Source: an uncultured Alistipes sp. (lineage in GTDB: Bacteria; Bacteroidota; Bacteroidia; Bacteroidales; Rikenellaceae). Taken from it: a DNA stretch of 42,343 nucleotides. The notes below the pieces were generated by a model. That model made no database searches. It was given only the letters and a program-made list of their open reading frames with translations, and was not told the origin of the DNA. The DNA lies in NCBI GenBank assembly GCA_900769745.1, contig CAAGHX010000182.1, forward strand, positions 1 to 42,343, written 5' to 3'. Made by a program: the position numbers and the translations under genes. The first letter of the stretch is position 1. Every line of letters starts with the position of its first letter. Positions 9,048 to 16,781 of this stretch are shown here, in pieces.

Positions 9048-9076
9048 TACAAATTAACCTGCAAACAGATTCAATT

Positions 9077-9796
9077 ATGGGATATCGCATTCTACTTATT
9101 GACGACGAAGATGATATTTTGGAGTTCGTGAAATACAACCTCGAACGTGATGGTTATGAGGTATTTACAGCCTCAAACGGAGCAGAGGGACTCGAGGTGG
9201 CTCTGAAGACAAAACCACACCTTATCTTGCTCGATATGATGATGCCCGTTCTCGATGGTATCGAGACCTGCAAGGCTATTCGCAACTCTCCAGCGCTGAA
9301 AAATGTGATGGTGGTCTTCTTGTCGGCTGTCGGTAGCGAGGAGACTCAGCTCCAGGGTTACAACGCTGGCGCTGATGATTATATCAACAAGCCAATCAAG
9401 ATGAACATCTTGCGCAGTCGTGTGCAGGCTATCTTAAAACGCATCACATTGCCCGACACATCGAAGGAGCTTGTAATCGACACCGAGCACCACTTGGTAC
9501 GCAAGGGCGACGAGACAATTATTTTGCCACGCAAGGAGTTCTCGTTGCTGGAGTTGCTACACTCTCAGCCAAGCAAACTCTTCACACGTGAGGAGATTTA
9601 CCGCAAGGTGTGGGGAAATATCGTAGTTGGTGACAGAACAATCGACGTACATATCCGCAAGCTGCGCCAGAAGATTGGCGACAACCACATCGTGACGGTG
9701 AAGGGTGTGGGCTACAAATTTGAGCCCGACAACAAGGCCGAAGCCGAGAACGGCAACGAGGGCGAAGGCAAGAGCGAGAGCGAACAGGAGAATTAA
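9077..9796 (+). CDS. OmpR/PhoB-family response regulator
   Basis: Two-component DNA-binding regulator of 239 residues. The receiver domain (1-120) has the acidic pocket DDEDD (9-13), the phospho-acceptor Asp53 in LILLDMMMP, and the conserved Lys105 in INKPIK. A winged-helix effector domain follows (about 130-217), ending in VKGVGYKFE. A charged, low-complexity tail of about 20 residues (Glu/Lys/Asn/Ser) extends beyond the fold. Start at 9077 (MGYRILLIDDE) is chosen because earlier in-frame ATGs lie ahead of or within the promoter. No histidine kinase gene adjoins it, so it is an orphan here. The next gene, a secreted peptidase, starts 14 bases downstream and is probably co-transcribed. Confidence 0.93.
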   Translation: MGYRILLIDDEDDILEFVKYNLERDGYEVFTASNGAEGLEVALKTKPHLILLDMMMPVLDGIETCKAIRNSPALKNVMVVFLSAVGSEETQLQGYNAGADDYINKPIKMNILRSRVQAILKRITLPDTSKELVIDTEHHLVRKGDETIILPRKEFSLLELLHSQPSKLFTREEIYRKVWGNIVVGDRTIDVHIRKLRQKIGDNHIVTVKGVGYKFEPDNKAEAENGNEGEGKSESEQEN

Positions 9797-9810
9797 CCAA
9801 AACAGAACAG

Positions 9811-11103
9811 ATGAAGAGAATATTTCTACTCGTCGTAATGCTCTGCCTGAGCATCAGCCTCAGTGCGCAGAATTTAGGCGACTATTTTCAGAATAAAACA
9901 CTGCGTATAGACTACATATTTGCAGGTAACGCTGCGTCACAAATTGTAGCCCTGGACGAGCTCGCGGAGAGTGATGGTTGGTGGGGCCGACGTGTGAATA
10001 TGAGCGAGGTGCCAGTAAGAGGCAATGGCGATGTGAAAGTAATTGACCCTCAGAGTGGTAAGACTATATATCGCACCTCGTTTTCGAGCCTTTTTCAGGA
10101 GTGGCTCACAACCGATGAGGCGCAGAAATTGACCAAAAGTTTCGAGGCCACTTTCCTTGTTCCATTCCCCAAACAGAAGGCCATTGTAGAGACCACTTTG
10201 CTCGATAACGAGGGTAAGGTGCAGGTCTCGTTGCGCCACGAAATCAACCCCGAAGACAAGCTAATTCGTAAGCTCTCAGCCGATACTCCAACACCCCACG
10301 AATATCTGCTGAAAAGCGGTAGCGCAGAGGAGAAAATCGACATTGCAATCATCGCCGAGGGTTACACCGCCGAGCAGATGGATATCTTTATGGCCGATGC
10401 TCGCACGGCGTGTGACGAGATCTTCCGTTATGAGCCATTTGCCTCGATGAAGGAGCGCTTTAACGTGGTGGCTATCAAGTCGGTATCGGAGCAGAGCGAC
10501 GTGAGTGTTCCGCAGGATGGTCTGTGGCGCAAGACAGCTGTAAACTCCAATTTTATGACTTTCTACTCGCCTCGCTACCTCACGACAAACAGCGTGCACA
10601 CCATTCACGACTGCCTTGTCGGCATAGCCTATGAGCATCTGATTATTTTGGCAAATACAGACACCTACGGAGGTGGTGGAATCTACAATTCGTACACCCT
10701 GACCACAGCCCACAATCCGATGTTTAAGCCTGTGGTTGTTCACGAATTTGGTCACTCGTTTGGTGCGTTGGGCGACGAGTATTTCTACGACCAGCCAGAC
10801 CATACCGAGAACTTCTACAAGCTCGAATATGAGCCTTGGGAGCAGAATATAACTTCGCTTGTTGACTTCGATTCGAAGTGGGCCGACATGCTCGACAAGG
10901 GCACAAAAATCCCAACAGAGCCAACCGACAAGCGCAAGAAAAACTACACTGTCGGAGTCTACGAAGGTGGCGGATATATAACCAAGGGAATGTATCGCCC
11001 AGCCGTTATCTGCCGCATGAGAGACAACGTGGCAACACAGTTCTGCCCCGTGTGTCAGCGTGCTATTGAACGTATAATCAGATACAACACAGAGCAGAAA
11101 TAG
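9811..11103 (+). CDS. Secreted M64-family zinc metallopeptidase
   Basis: A 430-residue exported protein. The N-terminus is a clear Sec signal peptide (basic MKR, then about 15 hydrophobic residues, likely cleavage after SLSA). A family N-terminal domain of roughly 170 residues follows, then the peptidase domain with the zinc motif HEFGHSFGALGDEY: His311 and His315 as ligands and Glu312 as catalytic base. This matches peptidase family M64, named for a Clostridium IgA protease. Many Bacteroidetes members have no proven substrate, so IgA cleavage should not be assumed. It sits 14 bases after an orphan response regulator and is followed by a strong terminator. Confidence 0.9.
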   Translation: MKRIFLLVVMLCLSISLSAQNLGDYFQNKTLRIDYIFAGNAASQIVALDELAESDGWWGRRVNMSEVPVRGNGDVKVIDPQSGKTIYRTSFSSLFQEWLTTDEAQKLTKSFEATFLVPFPKQKAIVETTLLDNEGKVQVSLRHEINPEDKLIRKLSADTPTPHEYLLKSGSAEEKIDIAIIAEGYTAEQMDIFMADARTACDEIFRYEPFASMKERFNVVAIKSVSEQSDVSVPQDGLWRKTAVNSNFMTFYSPRYLTTNSVHTIHDCLVGIAYEHLIILANTDTYGGGGIYNSYTLTTAHNPMFKPVVVHEFGHSFGALGDEYFYDQPDHTENFYKLEYEPWEQNITSLVDFDSKWADMLDKGTKIPTEPTDKRKKNYTVGVYEGGGYITKGMYRPAVICRMRDNVATQFCPVCQRAIERIIRYNTEQK

Positions 11104-11126
11104 GTCAAAGATGTGAAGTTTACATT

Positions 11127-11162
11127 AAAAGAGGTGGAAAAAGCAATTTTTTCACCTCTTTT
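11127..11162 (+). terminator. Intrinsic terminator after the M64 peptidase gene
   Basis: A 16-bp stem, AAAAGAGGTGGAAAAA with TTTTTTCACCTCTTTT and one G-U wobble, has a 4-nt loop. The U-rich descending arm supports termination on the plus strand. It separates the regulator-peptidase unit from the element ahead of ackA. Confidence 0.85.
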
Positions 11163-11187
11163 CGTATAGTGTCTGCATTTAATTTTG

Positions 11188-11195
11188 TATCTTTG
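11188..11195 (+). promoter_or_regulatory. Bacteroidetes -7 box starting the RNA-like element before ackA
   Basis: TATCTTTG matches TAnnTTTG. A transcript starting about 7 bases downstream would begin close to the 5' arm of the predicted closing helix at 11201. A convincing -33 TTG was not found at normal spacing. Confidence 0.55.
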
Positions 11196-11200
11196 TTAGT

Positions 11201-11361
11201 GCAAAGGGAATTTGCCACGCAATGCCTATTTTACCTCCTCCAAAATCTGACTTCCCGAAGGGAACTCTCCCGAAGAAGGCACGATACTTGGGGCGAGGAT
11301 TTGTGCTGAGTGATTAGCTCATGACATCATATGATGTAGGCCTTTTGCGGAGACCTTTTTT
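11201..11361 (+). ncRNA. Candidate structured RNA or long leader upstream of ackA
   Basis: About 160 bases between a -7 box and a run of six T (11356-11361). The ends can pair: GCAAAGG (11201-11207) with CCTTTTGC (11341-11348), one bulge. A central helix pairs CCTCCTCCAA (11234-11243) with TTGGGGCGAGG (11288-11298), one bulge and one wobble. Inside it, TTCCCGAAGGGAA (about 11252-11264) forms a small hairpin. Two further hairpins are possible: TGAG/CTCA (about 11307-11321) and the palindrome ACATCATATGATGT (11324-11337). A closed rod with a promoter at one end and a U-run at the other recalls a free-standing small RNA of 6S type, but I cannot show homology to any family. It could instead be an attenuator for ackA, which starts 41 bases later with no promoter of its own. 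Confidence 0.4.
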
Positions 11362-11402
11362 AAGCGGAATATAACTCAATAAAATTAACAAATAACAAAG
11401 CT

Positions 11403-12611
11403 ATGATTGTATTAGTTCTTAACTGCGGAAGCTCGTCTATCAAGTATCAGGTGATTGATATCGACAGCAACAGCGATGCTCTTTTGGCAAAAGGTCTTGT
11501 TGACCGTATCGGTTTGAGCGAGGGTATCCTTACTCACAAACCTACTGGCAAGGATAAGTATGAGGTTAGAATGCCAATACCCGACCACACAAAGGGTATC
11601 AGCCTTGTTTTGGAGGCATTGGTAGATCCTACTCACGGCGCTATCAGCGATTTGAAGGAGATTAAGGCCGTTGGTCACCGCGTGGCTCACGGTGGCGAGT
11701 TCTTCAAGAGCAGTGTTATCCTCGATGAGCAGGCAAAGGAGAATATCCGCTCACTCTTTGAGATTGCGCCATTGCACAACCCAGCTAACTTGGAGGGTGT
11801 ACTCTCAATCGACAAGGTGTTGCCAGGCATTCCTCAGGTGGGTGTATTCGATACATCGTTCCACCAGAGCATCCCTGCCATCAACTACTTCTACGCATTG
11901 CCAGAGGAGTACTACGACAAGTATCGCGTTCGTAAGTATGGTTTCCACGGCACAAGCCACAAGTATGTAGCCAAGATTGGTGCTGAGTTGGTTGGTTTGG
12001 ATATCAACAACTCTAAGATTGTAACTTGCCACATCGGTAACGGTGGTTCTGTTACAGCAGTTTTGAACGGTAAGTCGTTCGACACTTCAATGGGCTTCTC
12101 TCCACTCGATGGTTTGGTGATGGGTACTCGTTGCGGTTCGGTTGATGCCAGCGCAATTACTTACATCGGCGAGCGTGAGGGTATGTCATACGCCGAGCTC
12201 AACTCTATGATGAACAAGAAGTCGGGTGTTTACGGTATGACAGGTCTTTCAAGCGATATGCGCGATATCGACGACGCTTACGATGCAGGTAACCAGAAGG
12301 CTATCGTTGCTCGTGACCTCTACTACAACCGCGTGAAGAAGTTCGTGGGTGAGTATGCAGCCGAGATGGGTGGCGTTGATTTGGTAGTCTTCACAGGTGG
12401 TGTGGGTGAGAACTCAGCCGACTTGCGTCGCTACGTATGTCGCAACATGGAGTTTATGGGCATCAAGCTCAACGACTCAGTGAACGACGTTACACGTGGT
12501 ACTAACACCATCATCTCAACCGACGACTCGAAGGTGAAGGTGGCTGTTATCGCTACAAACGAGGAGCTCGTAATCGCAACAGATACATATGAGCTTGTAA
12601 AGAATTTGTAA
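11403..12611 (+). CDS. ackA: Acetate kinase
   Basis: Interconverts acetyl phosphate + ADP and acetate + ATP; in fermenting gut bacteria it yields ATP as acetate is excreted. The protein is full length at 402 residues, with both family signatures: LVLNCGSSSIKYQ at the N-terminus and MGFSPLDGLVMGTRCG in the middle, plus GFHGTSHKYV and the C-terminal FTGGVGENS nucleotide-binding segment. Its partner is usually a phosphate acetyltransferase (pta); here the next gene, 42 bases on, is instead of the Ptb family. Expression may depend on reading through the RNA-like element at 11201-11361. Confidence 0.97.
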   Translation: MIVLVLNCGSSSIKYQVIDIDSNSDALLAKGLVDRIGLSEGILTHKPTGKDKYEVRMPIPDHTKGISLVLEALVDPTHGAISDLKEIKAVGHRVAHGGEFFKSSVILDEQAKENIRSLFEIAPLHNPANLEGVLSIDKVLPGIPQVGVFDTSFHQSIPAINYFYALPEEYYDKYRVRKYGFHGTSHKYVAKIGAELVGLDINNSKIVTCHIGNGGSVTAVLNGKSFDTSMGFSPLDGLVMGTRCGSVDASAITYIGEREGMSYAELNSMMNKKSGVYGMTGLSSDMRDIDDAYDAGNQKAIVARDLYYNRVKKFVGEYAAEMGGVDLVVFTGGVGENSADLRRYVCRNMEFMGIKLNDSVNDVTRGTNTIISTDDSKVKVAVIATNEELVIATDTYELVKNL

Positions 12612-12653
12612 TTCCACAAACAAACCATATTAAACTAAAAGATTATACAAAAG

Positions 12654-13559
12654 ATGATTACACGTTTAGAAGAAATCGTATCGGCTGCCGTTGCTCGTGG
12701 TAGAAAGCGTTTGGCAGTTGCTTATGGACAGGACACACATACTATCGAGGCTGTGTATAACGCTTGGAAAGAGGGCATCTGCGATGCTACTCTCTATGGC
12801 GACAAGGCAACCATCGAGGCTGCTTGCGCAGAGCTCAACATCGACCCAAATATCTTCAACATCGTACACGAGCCAAGCGACGTTAACTGCGTACGTATGG
12901 CTGTAGCTGCTGTGGCTGCTGGCGATGCTGATGTATTGATGAAGGGTTTGGTTTCAACTGACAAGTACATGCGCGGTATCCTCAACAAAGAGGCTGGCTT
13001 GTTCCCTCCAAAGGGTGTATTGAGCCACGTTGCTGTTATCGAGCTCCCAGGTCGTGATAAGTTGGTTTCAATCTCTGACGTAGCGGTTATCCCAGCTCCA
13101 GACTTCAAGCAGAAGCAGAAGCTCATCGGTTACTTGGCGCAGACTGCCAAGATTTTGGGTGTTGACGTTCCAAAGATTGCTTGTATCTCGGCTTCTGAGC
13201 AGGTATTGCCTTCAGTACCATCTTCAACAGAGGGTGCTATCTTGGCTAAGATGGCAGACCGCGGTCAGTTGGGTAAGGTTATCGTTGACGGTCCATTGTC
13301 GTTGGACGTTGCTCTTTATAAGGAGGTTGCTGAGCACAAGAAGGTTACTGGCTCAAGCGTAGCTGGCGAGCCTGACTGCTTGCTCTTCCCTAACATCGAG
13401 TCTGCAAACGTATTCTTCAAGGCCGCAACTCACATCGGCGGTGCAGAGTTGGCAGCTATGGTTATGGGTACAAAGGTTCCTTGCGTACTCACATCACGTG
13501 GCGACTCAGCTCTTACTAAGAAGTACTCGATTGCATTGGCTTGTTTGGCAGCACGCTAA
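12654..13559 (+). CDS. ptb: Phosphate acyltransferase of the phosphate butyryltransferase (Ptb) family
   Basis: Transfers an acyl group from CoA to phosphate, giving an acyl phosphate for a downstream kinase. The 301-residue length and the motifs DVLMKGLVSTDKYMRGIL, LPSVPSSTEGA, VDGPLSLDVAL and AGEPDCLLFPNIESAN fit Ptb better than the longer Pta, though both share one fold. It lies between ackA and buk, with gaps of 42 and 51 bases. It could therefore supply acetyl phosphate to AckA, butyryl or branched-chain acyl phosphates to Buk, or both. The acyl preference cannot be read from sequence. Confidence 0.87.
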   Translation: MITRLEEIVSAAVARGRKRLAVAYGQDTHTIEAVYNAWKEGICDATLYGDKATIEAACAELNIDPNIFNIVHEPSDVNCVRMAVAAVAAGDADVLMKGLVSTDKYMRGILNKEAGLFPPKGVLSHVAVIELPGRDKLVSISDVAVIPAPDFKQKQKLIGYLAQTAKILGVDVPKIACISASEQVLPSVPSSTEGAILAKMADRGQLGKVIVDGPLSLDVALYKEVAEHKKVTGSSVAGEPDCLLFPNIESANVFFKAATHIGGAELAAMVMGTKVPCVLTSRGDSALTKKYSIALACLAAR

Positions 13560-13610
13560 TCGAAATAGCAGCAAGCGAGAATATAGTTTTACATATTAAC
13601 CAACTACAAG

Positions 13611-14714
13611 ATGCAAGATTGTAACACAATGCCACATGCTGGCTCTTCGGCAAATAGCTTTTTGGTCTTGGTGATCAACACCGGCTCTACATCGACAAAG
13701 ATTGCCGTGTATCGAGACGATGAGCCCATAGTTGAGCAGACGCTCACCCACTCTACCGAGGAGTTATCGCGCTTTGGCAATATAATCGAGCAGTTGGATT
13801 GGCGACGTGAACTTATTCTCAGTAAACTTGCAGCAGAAAATATTGCAATAGATTCCCTCTCGGCTGTAATCGGCCGAGGGGGCCTTTTGCAACCTGTGAA
13901 GAGCGGCGTCTACAGAGTCAATCAGAAGATGATTGACGAGCTGAGCAGCCAGCCCAAACACGCCTCAAACCTCAGCGCAATCATTGCGGCAAGCATAGCC
14001 GACAGGTGCGGTGTAGGCGCTTACATTGCCGACCCTGTTGTGGTTGACGAGAGAGCAGAGGTGGCAAAGATTCGTGGAATCAAGGAGATTTGCTCTCGCA
14101 GCATATTCCACGCACTCAACCAGAAGGCTACGGCCAGAATCTACGCCAACGACATTGGCGAGAAGTACGAAAACCTCAACCTCGTGGTGGCCCATATGGG
14201 AGGAGGTATCTCAGTGGCAGCCCACAGAAAAGGCGAGGTGGTTGACGTAAACAATGCCCTCGACGGCGAGGGACCTATTGCACCCGAAAGAGCCGGCACA
14301 CTCCCCGCGGGAGATATCGTGGAGCTCTGCTTCTCGGGCAAATACACTCAGCAGCAGATAAAATCAATGATAGTAGGCAAAGCAGGTCTGGTATCATTGA
14401 CAGGCTGCAACTCGGTAAAAGAGTTGTGCGAGCGAGCACAGGCAGGCGACCAGGAGGCCACGATGGCCATCGACGCTATGTGCTACACAACAACCAAGGA
14501 GATTGGCGCTATGGCCACAGTATTGTGTGGCGAGGTGGATGCAATCCTCATTACGGGAGGCATTGCACACAGTAAGTTCATCATCGATAAACTGAGCAGC
14601 TACTGCCGATTCATCGCCCCCATAAGGGTATATGCGGGCGAGAACGAACTTATGGCACTCGCCATGAACGCCATGCGTGTTCTGCGAGGCGAGGCAACGG
14701 CTCAGGATTACTAA
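13611..14714 (+). CDS. buk: Butyrate kinase (acyl-phosphate kinase)
   Basis: Converts butyryl phosphate, or branched homologues such as isobutyryl phosphate, to the free acid with formation of ATP. The protein has 367 residues of the ASKHA fold: phosphate-1 loop INTGSTSTKIAVY near residue 25 (Thr where the family usually has Pro), NLVVAHMGGGISVAAH, DGEGPIAPERAGTLP and ILITGGIAHS. The N-terminus is about 17 residues longer than typical Buk. An ATG at 13629 would shorten it by six, and GTG/TTG codons just before the phosphate loop are also possible. The ptb-buk pair is the standard module for making butyrate or branched-chain acids via acyl phosphates. Confidence 0.93.
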   Translation: MQDCNTMPHAGSSANSFLVLVINTGSTSTKIAVYRDDEPIVEQTLTHSTEELSRFGNIIEQLDWRRELILSKLAAENIAIDSLSAVIGRGGLLQPVKSGVYRVNQKMIDELSSQPKHASNLSAIIAASIADRCGVGAYIADPVVVDERAEVAKIRGIKEICSRSIFHALNQKATARIYANDIGEKYENLNLVVAHMGGGISVAAHRKGEVVDVNNALDGEGPIAPERAGTLPAGDIVELCFSGKYTQQQIKSMIVGKAGLVSLTGCNSVKELCERAQAGDQEATMAIDAMCYTTTKEIGAMATVLCGEVDAILITGGIAHSKFIIDKLSSYCRFIAPIRVYAGENELMALAMNAMRVLRGEATAQDY

Positions 14715-14729
14715 TCACAGACTTTTCCG

Positions 14730-15152
14730 ATGAAAAAGATACTTATTCTGAATGGCCCAAACCTCAACTTGCAGGGCACTCGCAATGTGGAGATTTACGG
14801 CACAACAACATTTGAACAATATACAGCCACGCTGGCCGAGAAGTATGCCGGACGTGTGGAGTTTGACTACTTCCAGTCGAATATCGAGGGAGAGTTGATT
14901 AACGCTATACACCAGAGCGTGGGCAAGTACGACGGTATCGTGTTGAACGCTGGCGGCTACACTCATACATCGGTTGCAATTAGAGATGCTATCTCGGCGG
15001 TTGCGACTCCCGTTGTAGAGGTGCATATCTCATCAATCCTCGCCCGCGAGGAGTTCCGCCATATCTCGATGATTGCCCCCGTTGCAAAGGGCTCGATTAT
15101 GGGATTTGGTCTCGACTCATACCGCTTGGGAGTAGAGGCATTGCTTGGCTAA
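14730..15152 (+). CDS. aroQ: 3-dehydroquinate dehydratase, type II
   Basis: Third step of the shikimate pathway: dehydration of 3-dehydroquinate in the cytosol. At 140 residues it is normal length for the dodecameric type II enzyme. Seen: NGPNLNLQGTR, catalytic Arg18 and Tyr23 (in EIYG), NAGGYTHTSVAIRDA, EVHISS with the catalytic His, and REEFRHIS. The common RxP segment after the arginine reads RNVE here, a small departure. It starts 15 bases after buk and is probably in the same transcript. A terminator with unusual nested hairpins follows. Confidence 0.95.
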   Translation: MKKILILNGPNLNLQGTRNVEIYGTTTFEQYTATLAEKYAGRVEFDYFQSNIEGELINAIHQSVGKYDGIVLNAGGYTHTSVAIRDAISAVATPVVEVHISSILAREEFRHISMIAPVAKGSIMGFGLDSYRLGVEALLG

Positions 15153-15154
15153 CA

Positions 15155-15233
15155 CTCAGTAAATGAAACTACTGAGCCTTCACAGAATAGGGAGCAAGGG
15201 AGCTACCCTATCGAGGCGGAGGCTCAATTTTTT
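15155..15233 (+). terminator. Nested terminator with an overlapping alternative hairpin after aroQ
   Basis: GAGCCTTC (15174-15181) pairs with GGAGGCTC (15218-15225) and is followed by AA and six T (15228-15233). Nested inside is ATAGGG (15187-15192) with CCCTAT (15206-15211), plus AGC/GCT. Upstream, CTCAGTA (15155-15161) pairs perfectly with TACTGAG (15170-15176). That hairpin shares GAG (15174-15176) with the terminator stem, so the two compete. The flippase gene starts 20 bases after the U-run. Confidence 0.65.
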
Positions 15234-15253
15234 ATAATATCATCGTATCATAA

Positions 15254-16714
15254 ATGGCTAAAGAGCAGCAACTTCGTGAAAGGGTCGCATCGGGCGTGGC
15301 CTGGAGCATCGGCGAAAAGGTTGGCTCGGCATTGATGCAGATAGTTGTCAGCATCATTGTCGTGAATGCCCTGGTGCCTATGGATATGGGTATTATGGCT
15401 ATCCTCACGGTCTTTACGGCCTTTGCACAGGTGGTGGTGGACAGCGGTTTCTCGCAGACGCTTATCCGCAAGAATGACCCTACGCAGGGTGACTTCCGTT
15501 CGGTCTTCATCTTCAACGTAGTAACTGCCCTATCGCTCTATGCCATCTTCACCGCCATATCACCCCTGCTGGCAAACTATTATGGTTGGCCGACACTGGC
15601 AAAGGTTGCACCGGTATTGTTTCTGATTATTCCACTCAATGCGGTGTGCGTGATACAGAACACAATAATGGTACGCGAATTCCGCTTTGCAAAGCTCTCG
15701 ACAATCATATTCATAGCAGCACTTGTGAGCGGCATTGTGGCCGTTACGATGGCTTTGTGCGGCTGCGGAATATGGAGCTTGGTGGGTCAGCGTGTGAGCC
15801 AGATGGCTGTAAAAGCGGTCCTGCTATGGTGGAGCAGTAACTGGCGACCAAAGTCGGGCGGCGGCGATTCGACATTCAAGCAGATGGTGCCATATAGTAT
15901 GCGACTGATGGTGACCGACCTTATCACCTCGATATACAACAACGTATCGCAGCTCTTTATTGGTCGAATCTACTCGGGCGATGCGCTCGGTTTCTTCAAC
16001 CAGGCGCAGAAACTGAAGGATATGCCCACAACCTCGATGATGCAGTCGATACAGAGTGTTACGTTTCCTGCTCTGGCGAAAATCAGCGATAACGAGCCGA
16101 AGTTTATCGACAGCTACCGCAGGGTGGTGATGCTGACGGCATATATCATCTTCCCTGTAATGGTTGGACTGATTTCAACGGCCGACGATATCTACACATT
16201 GCTTCTCAAGCCGCAGTGGCATCCCGCGATACCATATTTCAAGACCCTGTGCTTGGTGGGCTTGTTCTACCCTATTGCCGCTGTGTCATACAACATCCTG
16301 AAGGTGAGGAGCAACGGCTCGATTATTCTTCAGCTGGAGATTTTGAAGAAGGTGGTTATGACCATTATCCTCATCGTAACCATTCCGCAGAGCGTGATGG
16401 CCATTGCCTGGGGATTGGTTGTAGCAGCCGCATTTGAGATGGTTGTGAACTTCGCAGCCACACGACGTTATACGGCTCTTACTACGTGGAGTTACATCCG
16501 CACGCTTCTGCCCGTTGCCGCAGTTACAGCGATTATGTATGGCGCGATTATGGTCGAGGCCGATCTTATTGCCGAGTGGAGCGTAGGTCTAAGACTTGCA
16601 GTGAAGATAGTAACGGGCGTGGTGGTCTATATCGCCGCATCGGCCGCACTACGAATGGAGGCCCTGGGCGAGAGTATCACAATTGCCAGACAGTTCCTGT
16701 CACGCAAGAAATAA
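15254..16714 (+). CDS. Lipopolysaccharide/polysaccharide flippase (Wzx/MOP superfamily)
   Basis: A 486-residue integral membrane protein of the MOP superfamily, which flips lipid-linked oligosaccharides across the inner membrane. About 12-14 hydrophobic spans run along the chain. Near the N-terminus it has VASGVAWSIGEKVGSALMQ and DSGFSQTLIRKNDP, typical of the WzxC-like branch, and in the middle GRIYSGDALGFFNQAQKLKDMP. No glycosyltransferase or other polysaccharide genes lie beside it, so its substrate is unknown. Its leader overlaps the nested terminator of aroQ, and no separate promoter is visible in the 20 bases between. Confidence 0.88.
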   Translation: MAKEQQLRERVASGVAWSIGEKVGSALMQIVVSIIVVNALVPMDMGIMAILTVFTAFAQVVVDSGFSQTLIRKNDPTQGDFRSVFIFNVVTALSLYAIFTAISPLLANYYGWPTLAKVAPVLFLIIPLNAVCVIQNTIMVREFRFAKLSTIIFIAALVSGIVAVTMALCGCGIWSLVGQRVSQMAVKAVLLWWSSNWRPKSGGGDSTFKQMVPYSMRLMVTDLITSIYNNVSQLFIGRIYSGDALGFFNQAQKLKDMPTTSMMQSIQSVTFPALAKISDNEPKFIDSYRRVVMLTAYIIFPVMVGLISTADDIYTLLLKPQWHPAIPYFKTLCLVGLFYPIAAVSYNILKVRSNGSIILQLEILKKVVMTIILIVTIPQSVMAIAWGLVVAAAFEMVVNFAATRRYTALTTWSYIRTLLPVAAVTAIMYGAIMVEADLIAEWSVGLRLAVKIVTGVVVYIAASAALRMEALGESITIARQFLSRKK

Positions 16715-16733
16715 GAGAAGATATAATACACAA

Positions 16734-16763
16734 AAAGGTCGCTCTCAACTGAAGGCGACCTTT
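16734..16763 (-). terminator. Intrinsic terminator between the flippase gene and argH
   Basis: Perfect 9-bp stem AAAGGTCGC / GCGACCTTT with a 12-nt loop, between convergent genes. The minus-strand copy ends in five U, so it is best suited to ending the arginine operon after argH. On the plus strand it may also stop flippase transcription. Confidence 0.85.
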
Positions 16764-16781
16764 ATTATATATAGGAGAGTA

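Noticed and set aside
11222..11317. A 31-codon ORF (MPILPPPKSD...) inside the element before ackA
   Set aside because: No recognisable translation signal or family, and its bases make up the central helix of the proposed RNA. It is better explained as part of the structured segment, though a leader peptide cannot be excluded.
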